Origin: Roseovarius sp.
GTDB lineage: Bacteria > Pseudomonadota > Alphaproteobacteria > Rhodobacterales > Rhodobacteraceae
NCBI GenBank assembly: GCA_014359765.1
Contig: JACIYT010000002.1
Location: forward strand, 1 to 64,000
DNA length: 64,000 bases
Reading direction: 5' to 3'
Shown: in pieces, positions 1 through 11,191 of the stretch
Layout: each line of letters opens with the position of its first letter
Numbering within the stretch: position 1 is the stretch's first letter
The notes under the pieces: model-generated
Seen by the model: the letters and a program-made list of their open reading frames with translations, nothing else
Databases searched by the model: none
Told to the model about the DNA's origin: nothing
Translations under genes and position numbers: made by a program

Positions 1-41
1 TTGTCAGCCGCGTCCTTCGATGTTCCGGATTTCTTGTTCAT
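1..41 (-). CDS. IS3-type transposase OrfA, N-terminal fragment (partial at window edge)
   Basis: ATG at 41 on minus strand, MNKKSGTSKDAADK..., runs off the window. Confidence 0.55.
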   Translation of the reverse strand, partial: MNKKSGTSKDAAD

Positions 42-125
42 CTTCGCTCCTTGGTGGCTGCGATGAACCAGAAATCCTCCGTTACGAAAACCTCAAATCT
101 GTCCCATAGGCGCTGACGTCAGACA
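1..125 (-). mobile_element. End of an IS3-family-like insertion sequence (element continues off the left edge)
   Basis: Minus strand reads ATGAACAAGAAATCCGGAACATCGAAGGACGCGGCTGACAA = MNKKSGTSKDAADK, resembling the N-terminus of IS3-type OrfA transposases common in Rhodobacterales; outer end TGTCTGACGTCAGCGCCTATGGGACAG begins with TG. Confidence 0.6.
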
Positions 126-201
126 AATGGTCGAAGCCTTCGCCCAGATCGACAAGGAGGAGATCGACCCCATTCTCAGCATAACCACGAAAGCCGCCTG
201 A
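126..201 (+). pseudogene. 3' remnant of an ORF apparently interrupted by the IS
   Basis: Open frame ...MVEAFAQIDKEEIDPILSITTKAA* abutting the IS end; no complete gene. Confidence 0.35.
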
Positions 202-270
202 TCATGACCTCAGGCCATCCGGGAAATTACACCACCTTGACGGACGTGACCTGTTTTTATTTTGTAAAAG

Positions 271-345
271 TGGTGCCCGGGGGCGGAATCGAACCACCGA
301 CACGAGGATTTTCAATCCACTGCTCTACCCCTGAGCTACCCGGGC
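271..345 (-). tRNA. tRNA-Phe (GAA)
   Basis: Minus strand GCCCGGGTAGCTCAGGGGTAGAGCAGTGGATTGAAAATCCTCGTGTCGGTGGTTCGATTCCGCCCCCGGGCACCA; cloverleaf, anticodon GAA, encoded CCA. Confidence 0.96.
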
Positions 346-582
346 ATCGGGGAAGGCGCTTGGCCTTCGGGTGGGGGCTTATTAGGCGAGGGTGTGCGGG
401 CTGTCCAGAGGGATTGCGTGGCGGCTTGCAGGTTTCGCGCCGGTTTTTGCCGGAGCATGTGCGCCGGGCTGTTGAGGGGCGCCGGTTCGGGGCGCGGGTG
501 CGCCCGGGCTCTGGCAGAGTCGGGGCGAATATGCTTGGCTGTCGGCAGGCAGGGGAATTGGGTTGTGTTCAGCTTCGCGGAG

Positions 583-1272
583 ATGATGATCGAGGCGTTT
601 GGCCTGATCCTGCGTTGGGAGCGGGATCTGGGCGCGATCGTGCTGCTGTCGCTTCGGGTGACGCTGACGGCGGTGGTGCTGGCCTCTGTGATCGGGCTGC
701 CGCTCGGGGCGCTGGTCGGGGCGTTCCGGTTTCCGGGCCGGGCGGTGGCGACGGTGGTTCTCAATGCGCTGATGGGGCTGCCGCCGGTGGTGGTGGGCCT
801 CGTCGTCTATCTGATGCTCTCGGCCTCGGGGCCGCTCGGGGTGCTGGGGCTGCTCTATACGCCGGCGGCGATGATCATCGCGCAGACGATCCTTGTCACC
901 CCGATCATCGCGGCGCTCACCCGGCAGGTGATCGAGGACCTGCACCGCGAATATGCCGAACAGTTCGCCTCGCTCGGGGTGACGGCGCGGGGGCGGGTGG
1001 CTGCGCTGTTGTGGGATGCTCGCTACAGCCTGCTCACCGTGGCGCTGGCGGGGTTCGGACGCGCCGTGGCCGAGGTGGGCGCGGTGCTGATCGTGGGCGG
1101 CAACATCAACCATGTGACCCGCGTGATGACCACGACCATCGCGCTCGAGACCTCGCGGGGCAACCTGCAACTGGCGCTGGCGCTGGGGGTGGTGCTGCTG
1201 GGGCTGGCGGTCACGGTCAATGCGGCCGTGATGGCGCTGCGCGCCTCGGCGGGGAGGACGGCCTATGCCTGA
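583..1272 (+). CDS. tupB: Tungstate ABC transporter permease
   Basis: Hydrophobic permease with EYAEQFASLGVTARGR...; immediately followed by an ATPase and a TupA-like binding protein; start chosen at ATG 583 rather than the ORF-track start. Confidence 0.8.
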   Translation: MMIEAFGLILRWERDLGAIVLLSLRVTLTAVVLASVIGLPLGALVGAFRFPGRAVATVVLNALMGLPPVVVGLVVYLMLSASGPLGVLGLLYTPAAMIIAQTILVTPIIAALTRQVIEDLHREYAEQFASLGVTARGRVAALLWDARYSLLTVALAGFGRAVAEVGAVLIVGGNINHVTRVMTTTIALETSRGNLQLALALGVVLLGLAVTVNAAVMALRASAGRTAYA

Positions 1273-2017
1273 GCCCGCGCGCACCGCCCCGACGCCCCCT
1301 GCCGCCCCGATCCTGAGCACGCGCGGCCTCGGCTTTGTCGCCAATGGCAGGACGCTTCTCGAGGGGGTCGATGTCGAGATCGCGCGCGGGCGGCGGACGG
1401 TGATCATGGGGGCCAACGGGGCGGGAAAGAGCCTGCTGTTGCGGCTTCTGCACGGGCTTTTGCCGGCTAGTTCGGGGTCGGTTACATGGCATGGCGCGGG
1501 GCCCGCGCGACGGGCGCAGGCGATGGTGTTCCAGCGTCCGGTGATGCTGCGCCGCTCGGTCATCGCCAACCTGCGCTTTGTGCTCCGGGTGCGGGGCCTG
1601 GGCTGGCGCGCGCGCGAGGCGCGGGCGCGCGAGGCGCTGGAGATGGCGCGGCTCGCCGACAAGGCGAGACAAGCCGCGCGCAGCTTGTCGGTCGGCGAGC
1701 AGCAGCGCCTGGCGGTGGCGCGGGCGCTGCTGTGCGAGCCGGAGGTGCTGTTTCTCGACGAGCCAACATCGAGCCTCGATCCCGCCGCGACGCAGATGAT
1801 CGAGCAGCTGACAAGCGCGGCGCATCGGCGCGGCGTCACGGTGGTGATGGTCACCCATGATCGGGGGCAGGCGCGCCGCATGGGGGATGAGGTGATCTTT
1901 CTCCATGCCGGGCGCGTGGTCGAGACGGGGCCCTGCGCCCGGCTGCTCGAGGCGCCGCGCTCGGAGGCGGCGCGCGCGTGGATGGAGGGGCGGCTGCATC
2001 TGGACGACCGGATCTGA
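1265..2017 (+). CDS. tupC: Tungstate ABC transporter ATP-binding protein
   Basis: Walker A GANGAGKS, signature LSVGEQQRLAVARALL, Walker B VLFLDEPTSSLD. Confidence 0.85.
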   Translation: MPEPARTAPTPPAAPILSTRGLGFVANGRTLLEGVDVEIARGRRTVIMGANGAGKSLLLRLLHGLLPASSGSVTWHGAGPARRAQAMVFQRPVMLRRSVIANLRFVLRVRGLGWRAREARAREALEMARLADKARQAARSLSVGEQQRLAVARALLCEPEVLFLDEPTSSLDPAATQMIEQLTSAAHRRGVTVVMVTHDRGQARRMGDEVIFLHAGRVVETGPCARLLEAPRSEAARAWMEGRLHLDDRI

Positions 2018-2040
2018 CACTGGAAGGGAGAGAGAGAGAG

Positions 2041-2862
2041 ATGCTCAGACGTTACCTCATGTCGCTGGCGCTTGGCGCGGCGCTTGTATTCGGGGCCGGG
2101 GCGGCCCGGGCGCAGGAATTCATCGTGGTGCAATCCACCACCTCGACGCTGAATTCCGGCCTGTTCGGCCACATCCTGCCGATCTTTCGGGACCGGACCG
2201 GCATCGAGGTGCGCGTGGTCGCGGTCGGCACCGGGCAGGCGATCCGCAATGCCGCCAATGGCGATGGCGACGTGCTCTTCGTCCATGCCCGCGCGGCAGA
2301 AGAGGCATTCGTCGCCGAGGGCCATGGCGTCAGCCGCGCCGACGTGATGTATAACGATTTCGTCATCGTCGGCCCGGCCGCCGATCCTGCCGGCGTGGCC
2401 GGCATGTCGGATGTGGTCGCGGCGCTGGCGCGGATCGCGGGGGCGGAGGCGCCCTTTGTCTCGCGCGGCGATGACAGCGGCACTCACAAGGCCGAGCTAC
2501 GCCTGTGGCAGGAGGCCGGGATCGACGTGCAGGCCGTCTCGGGCGGCTGGTATCGCGAGACCGGTTCCGGCATGGGCGCGACGCTCAACATCGGGACGGC
2601 GATGGGGGCCTATATCCTCACCGACCGGGCCACCTGGATCGCCTTTGGCAACAAGGGCGATCACGCGGTCGCCGTCGCCGGCGACCCGAGGCTGTTCAAC
2701 CAGTATGGCATCATCCTCGTGAACCCTGCCAGGCATCCCGGCGTCAGGGCCGAGGCCGGTCAGGCCTTCATCGACTGGGTGCTTTCGGACGAGGGGCAGG
2801 CGGCCATCGCGGAGTTCAGGGTGGACGGGCAGCAGCTTTTCTTTCCCAATGCCGGCGGATGA
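2041..2862 (+). CDS. tupA: Tungstate-binding periplasmic protein
   Basis: Signal peptide, then QEFIVVQSTTSTLNSGLFGHILPIF (TTS-type motif of TupA proteins); SD GGAAGGGAG upstream. Confidence 0.85.
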   Translation: MLRRYLMSLALGAALVFGAGAARAQEFIVVQSTTSTLNSGLFGHILPIFRDRTGIEVRVVAVGTGQAIRNAANGDGDVLFVHARAAEEAFVAEGHGVSRADVMYNDFVIVGPAADPAGVAGMSDVVAALARIAGAEAPFVSRGDDSGTHKAELRLWQEAGIDVQAVSGGWYRETGSGMGATLNIGTAMGAYILTDRATWIAFGNKGDHAVAVAGDPRLFNQYGIILVNPARHPGVRAEAGQAFIDWVLSDEGQAAIAEFRVDGQQLFFPNAGG

Positions 2863-2887
2863 GCGCCGGGCGCCCCCGAAAGCCGCG

Positions 2888-3772
2888 TCAGAAACGGTTG
2901 ACCGGAAGCTTGAGCATGGGCACGCCGTCGCGGTCGCGGGGCAGGGCGCCCGCGCGCATGTTCACCTGGAGTGAGGGCAGGATCAGGCGCGGCACGGCGA
3001 GGGTGGCGTCGCGCTCGGTGCGAAAGCGGATGAATTCCTCGCGCGTCCTGCCGCCGCCGACATGGATGTTATGCGCCTTTTCCTCGGCGACGGTCGTCTC
3101 CCAGCGGATCTCGCGCCCGTCGGGGCCGTAATCGTGGCACATGAAGAGGCGCATCGTGTCGGGCAGGGCAAGGACCCGCTGGATCGAATCATAGAGCTGC
3201 CCGGCATCGCCGCCGGGAAAATCGGCGCGCGCCGAGCCGCCATCGGGCATGAAGAGCGTATCGCCGACAAATGCCGCATCCCCCATCACATGTGTCATGC
3301 AGGCGGGCGTATGCCCCGGCGTGTGCATGGCAAAACAGGTCATCGTGCCCACCTGATAGGTATCGCCATCGGCGAACAGCCGGTCGAACTGGCTGCCGTC
3401 GCGCTGGAACTCGGTGCCCTCGTTGAAGATCTTGCCAAAGGTGTCCTGCACGATCCGGATATTCGCGCCGATCCCGATCCGCCCGCCGATGCGCTCCTGG
3501 ATATAGGGCGCGGCCGAGAGGTGATCGGCATGGACGTGGGTTTCGATGATCCATTCGACCCGCAGCCCCCGCTCCGCGACATGGGCGATGAGGCGGTCGG
3601 CCCCCTCGTGGGTTATCCGCCCCGGGGCCATGTCGATCTCCATCACCGGATCGACGATTGCGCAGGCGTCGGAGGCGGGATCGCGCACGACGTAGCTGAT
3701 GGTGTTGGTGTCGGCGTCGAGGAACCCCGTCACCTCGGGGCGGGTGTCCATGTCGAGCGGCAGGGCGGTCAT
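2888..3772 (-). CDS. MBL-fold metallo-hydrolase, persulfide dioxygenase / Blh-like
   Basis: ETHVHADHLSAA and HTPGHTPACMTHV motifs; next to YeeE-type permeases. Confidence 0.8.
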   Translation of the reverse strand: MTALPLDMDTRPEVTGFLDADTNTISYVVRDPASDACAIVDPVMEIDMAPGRITHEGADRLIAHVAERGLRVEWIIETHVHADHLSAAPYIQERIGGRIGIGANIRIVQDTFGKIFNEGTEFQRDGSQFDRLFADGDTYQVGTMTCFAMHTPGHTPACMTHVMGDAAFVGDTLFMPDGGSARADFPGGDAGQLYDSIQRVLALPDTMRLFMCHDYGPDGREIRWETTVAEEKAHNIHVGGGRTREEFIRFRTERDATLAVPRLILPSLQVNMRAGALPRDRDGVPMLKLPVNRF

Positions 3773-4200
3773 GTCGCCGCCCGCGCCGCGCCGCGCGCCT
3801 GTGCCAGGCGCGCCACGACGATCCCCGCGACCAGCGCCACGACAAAGGCCGCCACCTCTCCCTTGCCCGAGCCGAGCGCCGGGATCGCGGCACCGGGGCA
3901 GAACCCGGCAATGCCCCAGCCGATGCCAAACACCGCCGAGCCGCCGATCAGCCGCGCGTCGATGTCGCGCGCCGTGGGGATGACAAAGCGCGGCTCGAGC
4001 ACCGGCGCGGGGCGGCGCAGCACGATCCGGTAGCCGAGAAGGGTGGTGGCCAGCGCGCCGCCCATGACGAAGGCGAGGCTCGGATCCCAGGTCCCTGCGA
4101 TGTCAAAGAAATTCAGCACCTTGGCCGGGTTGATCATGCCGGAAACGGCAATGCCCACGCCAAAGATCAGGCCGACGAGGAAGGCGGAGAGAAGGCGCAT
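3769..4200 (-). CDS. YeeE/YedE (DUF6691-type) half permease
   Basis: GLIFGVGIAVSGMINPAKVLNFFDIAGTWDPSLAFVMGGAL. Confidence 0.8.
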   Translation of the reverse strand: MRLLSAFLVGLIFGVGIAVSGMINPAKVLNFFDIAGTWDPSLAFVMGGALATTLLGYRIVLRRPAPVLEPRFVIPTARDIDARLIGGSAVFGIGWGIAGFCPGAAIPALGSGKGEVAAFVVALVAGIVVARLAQARGAARAAT

Positions 4201-4203
4201 GGC

Positions 4204-4644
4204 TCAGACCTCCAGGACGTGACGGATGACATGGACCGTGGCAAGGCAGGCCACCATGAAGGTGAGCGTGGCCACGACCGATCGCGGCGAGAGCCGCGCC
4301 ATGCCGCAGATCCCGTGCCCGGTGGTGCACCCCCCGCCATAGGTCACGCCGATGCCCACGATGAAGCCGCCGGTGAGGATCATGGGCAGGCTCACCGGCA
4401 CATCGACGGCAGGCATCTGCCCGGTGACGGCCAGCACCAGCAGCGGCCCGGCGATCATCCCCGCGACCATCGCCGCGCGCCAGCCGCGCTCGCCCGGGGC
4501 GGCGCCGGTGACGAGCCCGGCGAGAATCCCGGTCGCGCCCATGATGCGCCCTTGCAGCGCCATCAGCAGCACCGCCGACACCCCGATCAGAACCCCGCCG
4601 ATCAGCGATTGCAGCGGTGTGAACTCCGTCTCCAGACCTGTCAT
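4204..4644 (-). CDS. YeeE/YedE thiosulfate/sulfur transport half permease
   Basis: GILAGLVTG and VGIGVTYGGGCTTGHGICGMARLSPRS. Confidence 0.8.
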   Translation of the reverse strand: MTGLETEFTPLQSLIGGVLIGVSAVLLMALQGRIMGATGILAGLVTGAAPGERGWRAAMVAGMIAGPLLVLAVTGQMPAVDVPVSLPMILTGGFIVGIGVTYGGGCTTGHGICGMARLSPRSVVATLTFMVACLATVHVIRHVLEV

Positions 4645-4673
4645 CTCCGGGATCCCTCCATGATGCGCAGCAC

Positions 4674-4693
4674 ATATGTCACATCGTGAATAT
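4674..4693. promoter_or_regulatory. Imperfect inverted repeat, candidate operator of the sulfur module
   Basis: ATATGTCACATCGTGAATAT about 30 bp upstream of the 4644 start. Confidence 0.4.
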
Positions 4694-4761
4694 ACCCTCC
4701 GGCCCGCGCGCGAACAAGCCAGCGTGGCAGGGCGCGCGCCGGCGCCCTGCGCGCCCCCGGA

Positions 4762-6153
4762 TCAGTCCGAGGCGATCGCGGCGGGCGTCGTCAGGAGCGA
4801 CGGGATGAACTGCTGCAGCACGCGGTTCCATTTCGTGATCGGCTGTTCCTCGACGAAGATGATGTCGTTGGGGCGCATCTCCAGCCGCGTGGCCAGCGTC
4901 ATGTTGGCGGCGTTGCGCAGGTCCAGATGCCAGGCGGTCACGGCGCCGAATTCCGCCGGGTCCTGCGACGGGCGCAGGACATAGACATTCGCCGGGTTGC
5001 CGGTCTGGGTCGGAAAACCGCCCTCGCCATAGAGAATATCGGCAAGCACCGCCTTGTGCGCATAGGGCAGGGGCACGCGCGTCTGGGTCCGGACCTCGCC
5101 CGCGAGATAGACGTGATCGCGCTGCTCCGCGCCGAGCTTTTCCCGCGCCTCGAAATTCGCGCGCCGTTCGTCGAGCATCGCGCGGCGCATCGACAGTTCC
5201 GTGGCCATCATGTCGAGCGCATCGGTGCGCGCCTGGTTGCGCAGGCGGATCACGTCCACCTCCTGCCGGTAGAAATCGAAGGCACGGTCGATGTCGTAGT
5301 TCAGGTCCACATAGATCGCATCGCCGTCCTGCAGGATCAGCTCGCGCAGGTCGGGGCGCGCCAGATAATCCTGATAGGGGATCTGGTAGAGTGTGCCGTC
5401 GCGGTAGATCCGGACCGAGGCGAATTCCGGATCGCGCACCTCGACGCCGCCGGTCGCGGTCAGCGCATCACCGAGGGTCAGCGGCACCAGCGTGATCGGC
5501 ACACGCGCCGCGTTGCGCACCGCGCCGCCGACCGTCACGCGCTGCGAGTTGAAACCGCTCACCTCGAGGGCAAAGCCGGGATCGACCTGATTGTCGACCA
5601 GGAAGCGGAACACCCGGTCCTGCGCCTCGGAAATCGTCAGCCCGCCGATCTCGACACGCCCGATATCGGGGATCGAGATCGAGCCATCGTCGGAGACCAC
5701 ATAGCCCTGGCGCTGTTGCTGGGCGGCGAGCAGCCCGGAGAGCTGCTCGACCGAGGTGCTGTTGCCCTTGGTGGCCAGAAGGACGACATCGCCGACCCCG
5801 ATCCGGTAGGGCTCGGGCTGGATGCGCGGCGGCGGGCGCAGATCGAGGCGTTCGGCCCGCCGGTCCGGCGCCTCGGGCGCCTGGGGTATCGCCCCGAGCC
5901 CGGTCACCCCCTGCGAGGCCGCGGCCGCCGAGTAGAATTCCTGCGGCAGGTTGCGCGGGCTGTAGGGGCTGCGATTGGCCAGCAGCACGGTTTCCGGCGT
6001 GACCTTGATCTCGCGCACATCGAGCGAGGTGCCCATGGTCCGGCTGACCCTTGGGCTCTGATAGACGACGCCACAGGCCGATACGGCGAGTGACAGGGCA
6101 AGCGCCATGGCGATTGCCCCCGGTTTCGCGACCCTTGTCATGCCCTCTCCCAT
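4762..6153 (-). CDS. Polysaccharide biosynthesis/export protein (Wza/GfcE-like OMA)
   Basis: Lipoprotein signal ALSLAVSACG; YRIGVGDVVLLATKG...GYVVSDDGSISIPDIGRVEIGGLTISEAQ (poly-export domain) and SLBB-like repeats. Confidence 0.85.
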   Translation of the reverse strand: MGEGMTRVAKPGAIAMALALSLAVSACGVVYQSPRVSRTMGTSLDVREIKVTPETVLLANRSPYSPRNLPQEFYSAAAASQGVTGLGAIPQAPEAPDRRAERLDLRPPPRIQPEPYRIGVGDVVLLATKGNSTSVEQLSGLLAAQQQRQGYVVSDDGSISIPDIGRVEIGGLTISEAQDRVFRFLVDNQVDPGFALEVSGFNSQRVTVGGAVRNAARVPITLVPLTLGDALTATGGVEVRDPEFASVRIYRDGTLYQIPYQDYLARPDLRELILQDGDAIYVDLNYDIDRAFDFYRQEVDVIRLRNQARTDALDMMATELSMRRAMLDERRANFEAREKLGAEQRDHVYLAGEVRTQTRVPLPYAHKAVLADILYGEGGFPTQTGNPANVYVLRPSQDPAEFGAVTAWHLDLRNAANMTLATRLEMRPNDIIFVEEQPITKWNRVLQQFIPSLLTTPAAIASD

Positions 6154-6181
6154 GCCATTCTCCGAAATCTCCTGATTCTGT

Positions 6182-6808
6182 CTATCCCGATATCCACGTC
6201 GATTCCATGTATCCCGACGCGGGGCCGATCCATTGCCGGGACCGGATCACGGTGCCGGCGGCGTCCATCCAGTAGCTGTTGGCAAAACGATCCTGCGGCG
6301 AGACGCACAGGATCTCGACGCGGCGCAGCCCCGCCTCGGGCGTCACCGCGACGCGGGTGCACTGGTAGCTGCGGAATTCGGTGCGGTCCTCTCCGTCGAG
6401 GCGCGAGCGGATATGCGGCACCGGCCCCGCCGCCCGCTCTGCCCCCGCCCCTGCCGCACCGCGCAGCAGCGCAAGCAGCCCGTCAACCTCCGCCGACATC
6501 AGATCGTCGCCCAGCCCGCGCGTGGCGATCAGGAGCCCCCGGCGCATCGAGAGGGTGATCCCGTCGAGCGTCTGCCAGACGGTGACATCGCCCGTGCGCG
6601 CGACCGGGCCGAGGCGCGCCCGCGCGCCCCGCGCGGGCAGCATCACGTCGAGCCGGTCCCGATCGACGAGCTGCGGTGGCAGCGCGGCGACATTGCCCGA
6701 CAGTTCGAGGCCGCGCAGCGCCGTGCGCGAGGCCTCTTCGCACCCGCCGAGCGCCAGCAGCGCGAACAGGCCCGCGGCGCAGGCGCGTATCAAGCCCCCC
6801 CCGCTCAT
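6182..6808 (-). CDS. YjbF/GfcB-family lipoprotein
   Basis: Lipobox ALGGCEE; genetic coupling to the YjbH-like protein. Confidence 0.7.
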   Translation of the reverse strand: MSGGGLIRACAAGLFALLALGGCEEASRTALRGLELSGNVAALPPQLVDRDRLDVMLPARGARARLGPVARTGDVTVWQTLDGITLSMRRGLLIATRGLGDDLMSAEVDGLLALLRGAAGAGAERAAGPVPHIRSRLDGEDRTEFRSYQCTRVAVTPEAGLRRVEILCVSPQDRFANSYWMDAAGTVIRSRQWIGPASGYMESTWISG

Positions 6809-8946
6809 CGCCAGAACCTCCCCCAGCCGCGCTGGAGCGCCGGCTTGTGCAGCGGGCGCACGCGTTCGTAGAGCCGCCCGCCAACATCGAGCCGTGCCCC
6901 CCCGTCGCGCAGCAGCGGGCGGATGGTCGTGCTGTAGCGGGTCTTGTTCGGCTCGCCCACGATCCAGGACAGCGGGATGGTGATGCGAATGCCCTTGTCA
7001 AAGGAACCCTCGCCGAAATCGTCCTCCGAGACATCGGTGAAGGTCGCGAAGGCCCCGACCCGCCAGCCGTTGCCGAATTCGCGGTCGAGGGCGAAGGTCG
7101 CCCCCCAGTCGCGCGCGAGATAGCGCCCGGCATCGACCTGCGCATGAAAGCCGCCGCCCAGTTCCAGATAGGCCGAGACATGGCCGGTGGTGACGCTGTA
7201 ATCCTGAAACCCGAAAAGCTGGTCGAAATCGCGCTGCTGGACGTGGTTGACCTCGATCCCGAGGGCAAAGGGGCTCTCGGTGCGCTTCCACAGCAGTTCG
7301 CCCGACACCCCTCCGAACATCCGTTCGAGATAGCCGGCGGTGAGGCGGCCATAGAGATTTTCGCCCGGCTTGAAGTAATAGGCCGCGGTCAGGTCGGGGA
7401 TCGTCGGATCGCCCTCCCGGTCGTAGATGTTGAACTCGCTGCGCACCCGCGGCAGGACCGAATTGGATTGCCGGGTGGATTCGTCGAGATTGCCGATCAC
7501 CCGCTTGCGCAATGCGCCGCCGAATTCGAGCCCCGGCGCCGCCTCGAACAGCACGCGCAGCTCGGCGCCGAGATCTGCGCGCACGGGATCGTCGGGATCG
7601 AAGAGGCTGGTGAGCAGGTAGGGCTTGAGCCCCCATTCGAAACCGGGATAGCGCGTGTCGAGCGGCGCGACCGGCCCGGCCGGCGAGGACAGGCGCGCGC
7701 GGGCAAAGCTCTTCCAGGCGCCGTCGAGATCGTGTTCGAGCGTCTCCATGTCGCTCCGGGCGATGACCAGTGTCGTGACCGGCATCCCGCTGCTGACGAG
7801 CACGATCTCGAAATGCTCGATCCCGGGGGGTAATTCCCGCGACAGCACGCGCGCCGTGCGCCCGACGGCCTGCGCCTCCTGCGGCCAGGCGAGGTTCTCG
7901 ATCTCGACGCGGGCGCGATCGTCCGACAGGGCAAGCCCGTGCAGCCGCACCCCCTGACCGGCGAGCGCCGCCGCCAGGCGGCGGTCGGCATGGTCGGCAT
8001 CATCGCTGCCCTGCTCCTGCGCGAGGTGCCCCCCCCAGGAGAGCGCCGCCCCCGGCGCCATCCCCCGCACGAGCACGGGCGGCGGCGCCGGTTCGCGCCC
8101 GCCGTGATTGGGCGGGTTCTTGGGGTTGAGCGCGGTCGAGAGCTGCACGCCGATCTCGCTGCCATAAAGCCAGCGCAGCGAAATGTCGGTCATCGGCCCG
8201 ATGCCGTAAGTCACGCCGAGGTTGATCTGACTGTCGCGCTCGAAGGCCGTCGGCTCCTCGCGCGGGTAGGCGTCCGAGGAATATTCGGCGGTGAACCGGA
8301 GCCTGTCGGTCGCCTGCCATTCGATGCCGCCGAAAAACGCCGCATCGCCACGAAAGAACTGCTGGGACGCGACCTTGCCGCCGCGGCCGGTGTCGCGCGC
8401 GGGCCTTGTTTCGAGCTTGTCGCCGAACACCGACAGCGGGTTGCGGAACCCGCCCGATGTCCCGAGGCGCCCCCAGCCGAGGCCGCCGGTCACGCGCACG
8501 CGCTCGCCGATGGTCTTGGTCGCCACCAGATATTCCGAGGAATAGATGCCGGTGCCAAGAAAATCGTTCAGCCCCACCGCCATCGCGGGCCGCCACCAGG
8601 TCTCGTCGGCAAAGCGGAAATGGACCGAGAAACTGCGGTCGTAATTGGTCACCGTGCCGCCGCTGAGCGGAAAATTCTCGAGCCGCGTGTAGCGAAAGCT
8701 GCCCGAGAGCCGCGGCAGGAGCTGGAAGGTCAGCGTGTTGCGGGTCTGGCCGGCGAAATCGCTGATGGAAAAGGCCAGCTCGCCATCGGGCCGGCTATGG
8801 GCCACCGGCATGTCGATCATGCCGGGATAGCCATAGCTGTTGTATCCGGTCTCGATCCTGGGCGCGGTTTCTCCGGCCATGGCCGAAGTCGCGCAAAGCG
8901 CCGCACCCATCGCTCCCGCGACGGTGGTTTTCCATCCCCGAGTCAT
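6805..8946 (-). CDS. YjbH/GfcD-family outer-membrane protein
   Basis: ETGYNSYGYPGMIDMPVAHSRPDGELAFSISDF...; 713 aa beta-rich. Confidence 0.8.
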   Translation of the reverse strand: MTRGWKTTVAGAMGAALCATSAMAGETAPRIETGYNSYGYPGMIDMPVAHSRPDGELAFSISDFAGQTRNTLTFQLLPRLSGSFRYTRLENFPLSGGTVTNYDRSFSVHFRFADETWWRPAMAVGLNDFLGTGIYSSEYLVATKTIGERVRVTGGLGWGRLGTSGGFRNPLSVFGDKLETRPARDTGRGGKVASQQFFRGDAAFFGGIEWQATDRLRFTAEYSSDAYPREEPTAFERDSQINLGVTYGIGPMTDISLRWLYGSEIGVQLSTALNPKNPPNHGGREPAPPPVLVRGMAPGAALSWGGHLAQEQGSDDADHADRRLAAALAGQGVRLHGLALSDDRARVEIENLAWPQEAQAVGRTARVLSRELPPGIEHFEIVLVSSGMPVTTLVIARSDMETLEHDLDGAWKSFARARLSSPAGPVAPLDTRYPGFEWGLKPYLLTSLFDPDDPVRADLGAELRVLFEAAPGLEFGGALRKRVIGNLDESTRQSNSVLPRVRSEFNIYDREGDPTIPDLTAAYYFKPGENLYGRLTAGYLERMFGGVSGELLWKRTESPFALGIEVNHVQQRDFDQLFGFQDYSVTTGHVSAYLELGGGFHAQVDAGRYLARDWGATFALDREFGNGWRVGAFATFTDVSEDDFGEGSFDKGIRITIPLSWIVGEPNKTRYSTTIRPLLRDGGARLDVGGRLYERVRPLHKPALQRGWGRFWR

Positions 8947-9121
8947 GATCCTGCCCTATCACACGGCCCGGGAAATGGAATATGCGATCTTGCGCCGGGA
9001 TGCGCCCTGTCGCCGGGGCGTGGTCGCGTGGTCACAGGTGTCAGGCGCGGGCCTGCCCCCGGCACCGCGCCTGGCCGTGGCCGATTTCCTCCAGTTTGCG
9101 CGAAAGGCGTGATTTCCGCCG

Positions 9122-9150
9122 CTTGCAGGCGCCCGGGCCCCCACCTATAT
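9122..9150 (+). promoter_or_regulatory. Candidate sigma-32 (RpoH) promoter of dnaK
   Basis: CTTG-N18-CCTATAT upstream of dnaK. Confidence 0.6.
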
Positions 9151-9262
9151 ACGCCGGGACAGACGGCGGCGAGGCCAGTTCGCCACCGTGCCAAACCGGG
9201 GGCTGGATGCCGGAACGGGTCGGGTCTCCGCAACATCGCCTGAATCAGAAGGGATCGAAAAC

Positions 9263-11176
<1,914 letters not shown>

Positions 11177-11191
11177 CGCCGCATCCCGAGA

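Noticed and set aside
204-1316. 370-aa ORF spanning tRNA-Phe and tupB
   Set aside because: Runs through a tRNA on the other strand and out of frame through tupB
4103-4675. 190-aa minus-strand ORF overlapping the YeeE genes
   Set aside because: Out-of-frame overlap with two recognisable YeeE permeases
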